Positions 58,701 through 64,000 of a DNA stretch of 64,000 nucleotides are shown one piece after another (positions within the stretch are counted from its first letter, which is position 1; each line of letters starts with the position of its first letter). The stretch comes from Amoebophrya sp. A120. Taxonomy: Eukaryota > Sar > Dinophyceae > Syndiniales > Amoebophryaceae. A program made the position numbers and the translations under genes. The notes beneath the pieces were generated by a model that searched no databases, was not told where the DNA came from, and saw nothing but the letters and a program-made list of their open reading frames with translations. The stretch lies in assembly GCA_905178155.1 (NCBI GenBank), contig CAJINV010000012.1, forward strand, positions 3,405,144 to 3,469,143. The letters are read 5' to 3'.

Positions 58701-58958
58701 TTCTTCCAGACCCAGACATATTTGCAATGCATATCTTCCCGCGGAACGCCGAATGGTGGACACTATCCGCCGAACAGCGCGAGAGGCAGCAGAAACAGCC
58801 GGGAAAGCTACGGAGGCGGGCACAACAACGGAGGAGGACCGGGAGTGGCGGGAAGTAGCAGAATGGCGGGGGGAGGGAACGCTTCGCAGAGGACGCGGAC
58901 GAGGAGTTTGGATCCTCCACGAACCAGGTCGAGAGGCCTTGTGCCCGCGCCGTTTTAG
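52772..58958 (+). CDS. SAM-domain protein with coiled-coil and low-complexity regions
   Basis: Eleven exons (52772-52840, 53031-53232, 53571-53960, 54183-55420, 55577-55957, 56800-56919, 57083-57113, 57384-57442, 57706-57758, 58172-58480, 58739-58958) total 3,072 nt and 1,023 residues. Five introns are introners and five are GT-AG. Residues about 1-70 form a SAM domain split by intron 1 (GVGEWLRRLGAP, then VAAFVEEKVDGPTLSAFT and EDDIKQLIPKDAALRKHI); SAM domains mediate protein or RNA binding. A Ser/Asn-rich middle follows, then coiled-coil stretches (LQLQVDQLSEQEMQKEIP; YHELIEKCKTTESAMGNDLI; ERDMLNEQLHASSAELAELV) and a Gly/Arg/Ser-rich C-terminus. The donor of intron 1 could be three bases earlier (52837). 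It may be a scaffold protein; no specific partner is indicated. Confidence 0.82.
53233..53565 (+). mobile_element. Introner, family I (333 bp)
   Basis: Ends TATTACAATGAAAAATGCCC and GGGGCATTTTTCACTGTAAT followed by G. Perfect flanks TCCTC (53228-53232, 53566-53570). Its interior holds a short tandem GAAAGGACTACGAGCCTTT duplication at 53325-53364. Confidence 0.93.
53961..54177 (-). mobile_element. Introner, family F, opposite to the 49303 copy (217 bp)
   Basis: Left arm GTGCACAACCTCCCCTCCCC, right arm GGGGGAGTTGTGCGCTCTCA. Perfect flanks CAGCT (53956-53960, 54178-54182). Its reverse complement tracks 49303, including TAGTACTACAAT-like central sequence. Confidence 0.93.
55958..56799 (+). repeat. 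842-nt GT-AG intron with internal diverged tandem repeats
   Basis: An unusually long conventional intron of the SAM-domain gene with raised GC. Paired segments recur about 294-338 bp apart: TATTCTGGCGACCCTGT at 56141 against TATTCTGGCTACCCTGT at 56435, and AGGTGTAGCGTGTCG at 56318 and 56656. It looks like two or more old copies of a roughly 300-bp unit. No coding match was seen. Confidence 0.6.
57114..57378 (-). mobile_element. Introner, family B, opposite to the 42307 copy (265 bp)
   Basis: Ends TATCAAATGTAAAAATGTCT and GACATTTTTGCACTTGATA. Perfect flanks ATCCA (57109-57113, 57379-57383). The interior is the reverse complement of 42307, for example AACTTGGTCAAAAGCGGACA here against TGTCCGCTTTTGACCAAGTT there. 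Confidence 0.95.
57443..57700 (+). mobile_element. Introner, family B (258 bp)
   Basis: Ends TATGGTTTGTAAAAATGTCT and GACATTTTTCCAGTTGATA. Perfect flanks GTGCA (57438-57442, 57701-57705). It shares a subfamily interior with 58481 in the same orientation, including CATGCCAGACAAGCATGACA. Confidence 0.95.
57759..58171 (+). repeat. GT-AG intron containing a 128-bp tandem duplication
   Basis: Copies begin GAATCGCTCCTCAGCC at 57858 and 57986 and run to about 58110. They also share CTGGCCAATTT and T-rich tracts. A perfect 18-nt palindrome GATTCCGATATCGGAATC lies at 57800-57817. The intron joins EEA to AAQENASEAEY in frame. Confidence 0.75.
58481..58733 (+). mobile_element. Introner, family B (253 bp)
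   Basis: Ends TATGCATTGCAAATATGTCT and AGACATATTTGCAATGCATA. Perfect flanks TCTTC (58476-58480, 58734-58738). Excision joins SARPLSS to RGTPNGGHYPP. Confidence 0.95.
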
Positions 58959-61218
58959 CGGTTTGGATTTTGGGGAAAGGGAAAGCGGGCAAGATTGGTG
59001 TCAAGATGATTTTGCTTATTTTCGAATTTTTTGATTTTGCACAAAGATGTACCATCCAGTTTTCTCGTAACATTACACTCGTAACGATTTTTCAGAAAGG
59101 AAGGAGGTACAAAGAGCCCTCAGTTTCTTTCATTTATATTCTGCAACATACACGCCAAAGAAAAAGCATCGACAATATTGCACCTGCATTGCGCGCCGCA
59201 CAGAGACTTCTACAGACTTCTGGATGAAAATAGTTTTTCAAAAATCGGCAGCGAAGAAACAAAAGAACTTCGCATATTAGGACCTCGTAGCCTCGTCGTC
59301 AACCTCGTTCACTAGTGATCGAACTGCGTGTTTCTGATTTTCGTCGAACGACCTCTCTTTGAGCGTTCTGCAGTCCCAGTCGAGTTTTCCGCTGTCGGCA
59401 TAGTACGCGTGACCACTACCACGTCGTGATTTTGACTGAGATTGGAGAAGAGCTATTTCCACCCTCTGAGTGTGTGTGAAAAGAGTGCTGTTTTCAGTAG
59501 AACACGGCATATGCGTGTAGCTGTAGCATGACTTTTAATCGGACGAGAGAACAAACCAGATACGTGGGCGGTCGGACTCGCGGAAGAACGGGCTGGCGCG
59601 AGTCTGTTTTTGAAGGACGACGCGGAACGAGACGCGGGCCACCGTGGCGAGCCAGGCAGCGCGCCAGCTGTGGCCGCCCGGCGCCTGGCATTGCGCAGGC
59701 CTGGGGCGGCCGCCTCTGCCCGGTGTGGGCGCGCGCCCCCTGTGTGCTCCCGGGCCTGTTCTTGGCGTACGCCAACCGGCTACGGGGGGCACTAGTGGCC
59801 ATGGGGCTGGCGAAGATGATGCAGCCGCGCAAGGCCGTCAATAGAATTTTATCAATTGCTCCTGATTGTACTCGGGCAGCCAGCGCACTTGATGACAGAT
59901 TTGACGGCAGCCCCGCCGGCGAGATCAAAGGCGAAGGCCCGGCTGCCGACGGCCATGCTCTTCAGCGAAGTGGTGCTCCAGCAGGGGGCGGGAAGGCCTC
60001 CCCGACCGACGCGCCCCCGGCCCGCGCAGTTGCGCGCCCCGGCAGCAGTTGGGCGAGCCGCGCGGCCCCTGCCCCCCTGCGCCCCATACCGGCCCCGGCA
60101 AGACAGCGCGACCTCCGCGCCGGCGGGGGGCGCGCGGTCGGTGCATGTTTCTCCGGCTGGCGCTTCGCCTTGGTTGTCGCTCACAGACACACCCACGCAG
60201 ACGCGCGGCCGGCCGGCGCGATTTGGGTGGCCGGCGGGCCGCATGTATATTTGGCGCTTCTGGAGGGTTGTGCCAGCCGGCCGCCGATGGTCCGCCCGGT
60301 ATCTGTTTATCAATCTATGTAGGCTCCTGTCCTTGGCCACGCAGCGCTTGCAGCTTGTGGTGCCTCGTTTTTGGCTTGTGCTTGAAGCGACCCGCAAAAG
60401 CAGGCGGACATGAATCACAGGGGACATCGCGCGGCCTTTGTGGTCAATGCGATCCCGACCTCTGATTTCTTCCTTCGACCTGCCACTGGCGATTGAGAAG
60501 ATGTGTTTGATTTTTATATCTTTGTGTTGTTTGTCGATTGAGCGACACGAGCACGCGATAGCTTCTTTCTGTTGAGACGGAGTGGCCAATCTTTTCGCTG
60601 TAGTGGACAGATTTGTATGCAAAATACGCAATTTTGAGGGAGATCATTGGAGAGATTTTGCTGGCTTTGGAGTGGCAGTCAGACGTAGTGATCGTTTCTC
60701 GTGGTCTCTGGTTCGCTGTATGCAATCATGCAAGCACGGTGCGTATGCTTTCCAGCAAGCGTACGTGCTGATCTTCGTTCTGAGTCATTGCCTTCTGCTT
60801 TTTACTACACTTGCAGCTGACCTCATGAAACAGTGCGGCTTTTTTTCTTCCTGAAAGAGAATCTGACGCTCGGGGAGCTCGTACCACTTCAGCTCCGACT
60901 TTGTCGCTCATAATCAGATGACAGCACGTACGCAACAAACGTAGAGATAGAAAAACAGAAGCTGATAAAAACAAAAACTCAGAGTCAACTACTTCCGCAT
61001 CACAGCAAAAGTGTACAACTCGTACTACCCCCGAAGAAGTCCTCTCGCCTCTGACAGTCATCTTCGTCTTCGAGACTACTACTTTCCATCCACCGCACAC
61101 CAGCTGCTTCGTTCTGTGTCGTGTCCTCTTCTAACGACGAGCAGCAGCAGGTGAGAAAAAGCTTCAAGAAAGACCGAAACAAAATCCGCACCTCGCGCTG
61201 CTCTTCGACAGCACGACT
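58959..61218. other. Spacer with a GC-rich island (about 59,550-60,330)
   Basis: The smallest of the GC-rich islands seen, with two-strand ORFs of 185-264 codons read as artefacts. The last 700 bases are average in composition and include the leader of the next gene. No RNA gene or introner was found. Confidence 0.55.
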
Positions 61219-64000
61219 ATGAGCAGCAAACGCGGCAGCACGATTACTTCTGGCGGTAGCAACCAGCAGTCCCGGTCTGGATCTTCCGCGCAGATGAATC
61301 ACAACAACACCGGAGGAGGACAGCACACCTACTACACTTCCTACAGCGACAACGAGAATTTAACCATCTTCCACCGGGTGAGCAAGCACACTGGAGGCAC
61401 TGCGCCGTACAACCATGCAGGGGGCATGATTTCCTCGCACACTTCCGGTTCGGGAAGCAGGGTGCATCCGATGCAGAAGAACATGGCGGACCACCTCGGT
61501 GCCGCCGACCCGGACATGTACGGAGATGTGAATGCGTACTACAATCAGCATCTGCTGGCGCAGCAGCACCTGAACATGATGATGCACCCCAGCACCTACG
61601 GAGGGCAGTGGTACGGATCGTGGAAGCCCGGGTCGAAAAACGACGGGAATAATGGCTGTAGGGAAATGGAAAGAGCTCTTCTCTTTTGGTTTTGGATATA
61701 GGATTTTGTGTTTCATCTGTACTAGGCCAGTTCGTAGTTCGATCCTCGTAAAATTTGTATATGCTACCAGCATGATATATGTGGTACTCCGCGTGGGCAG
61801 AGCGAGCAGCTTTGCGCCGGCAGCGCGACTTTTGCGTAACCTAGCAGCGTAATTTTTCATTTCTTTTTGACGTCCCTGTAACAGTTCGTTTTTGATTGAT
61901 CTGCAGGTGCAGCTCCCTTTCTTCGTGTCCTAGTGAAAGACGCAGCAGTATTACAGCTACACGCTTCTACCTCTGGCACTTCAAGAATTGTATATGGCGG
62001 CACGACACCAACTCAGACTCTAGGTAGAAGTACAAATAGTGCACGTGACACTTCCAATCTAGTTCTAGAGAGACGCGAGAGAGTTCTTTTCATTTCCATT
62101 TCCCACAGCCACCATTTCAACACGCGTGATCGCTCGCGCAGTGCGTACCATGCGATGCAGCATGACAAAACCTCCACTTCTCAACATCATCAACAAAACC
62201 GCTACCAGGACAACCGGTGCTATGATGCACAAACAAGTCGGCCACCGACCGCGAAACAACATGAAGGAACTGGCAATTATATCAACGTAGCAGGTAGTGC
62301 TTCATCTGCTTCATCAACGACAGGGAACACGAATAGTAGCAACACCAACAATTCCACCCAGAATCAAAATGGTAATTCGGACAACAAGATGTTGAATCGC
62401 ACGACGGCCATTCGCAGTGGGGACGTCGATCAGCAGATGAAACAGAACGAAATCATGCCGGGATTGACGGTGTCTAGCGCAGCTAGCGGTAGTAGTACCA
62501 CTGGCACTTCTTCCTCCTCTTCGTCCCAGCACAGCAGATCGCATGTCGTGCCCAGCACGACCGCAATCACTAATGGGATCGTGCATGTCCGTGCGTCGGG
62601 TTCGGGTAGTGGTCATCAAATTGGTTCTACTGCAACTCATCACCAGCACAAGCGCGACAGGGACTATCGGAACAACAATTTGCACAAAACCTTCCGACCG
62701 CAACCCGGCATGCCCTTGCAGCCGATCGGAAGCAGTGGTGTGCATGTGCAGACGGTGCAGGAGGGGCAAAATCAGAAGTCGCAGTCCAACACGATTGACA
62801 ATCGTGTTTCGATGAAGGCGGCTTCCTCTCTGCGGACGAACATCACCAACGGTACGTCGAATACGGCCCAATTAGCTGCGACTAACATTGTGAACCCCCC
62901 AATTTTCAACCCGATCACGCAACCGACTTCCAGCTCCGCGCCCCTAGCGCCGTTGAAGCGGAAGAAGCACTACGGCGGGGGGAAGAAATCTTCTACTCGT
63001 GGTCTTCCTGGTACGTACTCCGATGCTGGAGATCATCAATCGGAAGTCGGCGAGGACAGCGATGTGGAGGGTCCACCGCTGCGGAAACACGCTTCGGAGT
63101 CGCTGTTTCTAGACTGCGCGAGGACTCTGTGGAAAACGAATCAGGTCGATCCGGGGAAGGCGAAAGCGATGCTGGACTTGCGGAGTGGTGGACAGAAAGG
63201 GGATCATCTCTTTGCGCGGAGGGAAATAAACAAGGTAAAGTGAAGATTTCGATTTGTATATGAAATGCAAATCCCGCTTTAGACTCAGACAGAGGTAAAT
63301 CCAAACTAAAGGAGATGAAGGGCGGTCGATTGTTGATGAAGATTCTGAAAACATGTAAAACACGGATGATGTTACCTCGCAATATTTCAGCCCTCCAGCC
63401 GCGGTTCAACATCGTCCCAGCAGCAGGTAGACATGTCCGTGAACCTCCTGTGCCCGACTTCCACGAACACTACCCAGGAGCCCATGTCTGGAAAACCCCG
63501 TTGCGACAGCGACGTCAGCCTGATGAGCGTCAAAACTGGACCGGGAGTTGTGATGGTGGAGGAAAGCGAAACCAACCACAATGCGAATATGCATGACGAA
63601 GTGATGAAGATGAACATCATCAGTCAACCCGGTGCAGCAGTTATCACAAGCTCGGAGGAGCAGGAAGAGGGGGAAAATGCGAGTGACAACAACCGAGACC
63701 ATCGCGCTGTTTCCTTCGGCGACGAGTCGGCGTTTGATCTGCTGAGCAAGGGAGAAATGGAGGATGAAGAACATGAAGACAGCAAAGAACACAATGCATT
63801 AAATCAATCCACAAATCATCCGATTGTCGATGTGGACACGAGGAACAGCCACCACGGAAATGTCAGGCATGACAAGCCGGCCCATCGTCAGCGGTCCAAG
63901 TCCTGTTCTTCCAGAAATTTGTCCGAAGCCGCAATTGCACTGGAAAAGATCAGGACCAGTGGGGTTGTGCAGCCGCAGGAGGGAGGAGAATGCAAGAACA
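61219..64000 (+). CDS. Low-complexity Ser/Asn/His/Gln-rich protein, 3' end outside window
   Basis: Exons 61219-61657, 61907-63234 and 63391 to the window end stay in one frame; both introns (249 and 156 nt) are GT-AG. At least 792 residues are encoded. The product is dominated by Ser, Thr, Asn, Gln and His, with an acidic stretch near the visible end (SSEEQEEGENASDNN). The only ordered-looking segment is about residues 553-589 (HASESLFLDCARTLWKTNQV). No domain is recognised. The second-exon acceptor at 61906 could instead be at 61912. No introner is present in the visible part. Confidence 0.65.

Overview
The window looks like nuclear DNA of a compact-genome alveolate, most plausibly a syndinian dinoflagellate such as Amoebophrya. 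The name is an inference. The evidence is: intron-containing eukaryotic genes packed at about 11 per 64 kb and all on the + strand, at least 32 introner-like elements that break up coding sequences, and a 13-nt match to the dinoflagellate spliced leader at the edge of one insertion. I recall introners with terminal inverted repeats and non-GT-AG splicing being described in Amoebophrya, but I could not check this.

Layout. 0.5-2.7 kb: ribosomal protein L4 (5 exons), with two C/D-box snoRNA-like copies in its third intron whose guides match the 5' end of 18S rRNA. 3.4-4.7 kb: holocytochrome c synthase. 5.2-7.2 kb: GC-rich minisatellite arrays around an assembly gap, bounded by a 17-bp inverted repeat. 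7.6-8.9 kb: DOT1-like methyltransferase. 10.8-20.2 kb: a 2,803-residue low-complexity protein. 22.5-26.2 kb: TPR plus PDK1-like protein kinase. 28.7-31.9 and 34.6-36.1 kb: two paralogous proteins with N-terminal signal-like segments, each with two PAM2-like motifs. 38.8-43.0 kb: phospholipid scramblase. 44.4-50.5 kb: a Cys-rich, sushi-like two-membrane-segment protein with a cytoplasmic CX2C-X20-CX2C finger, in 17 exons. 52.8-59.0 kb: SAM-domain/coiled-coil protein. 61.2 kb to the end: a low-complexity gene that runs off the window.

The introners are the main feature. Each has terminal inverted repeats beginning TAT and ending ATA (or close), lies between 5-bp direct repeats, and leaves an open frame when the element plus one repeat copy is removed. 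I rebuilt five genes this way. Their summed exon lengths are all multiples of three (8,412; 2,784; 996; 3,219; 3,072 nt) and the joins restore recognisable domains such as the kinase HRD region and the scramblase core. At the boundaries checked, no GT-AG pair fits the frame. At least ten sequence families occur. Four families are found in both orientations within this window, as expected of DNA-transposon-like insertion. Ordinary GT-AG introns coexist in the same genes, and several carry decayed introner motifs.

Most long intergenic spacers hold a 1-1.5 kb very GC-rich island with long spurious ORFs on both strands. No transposase gene, tRNA gene, rRNA gene or CRISPR array was found.
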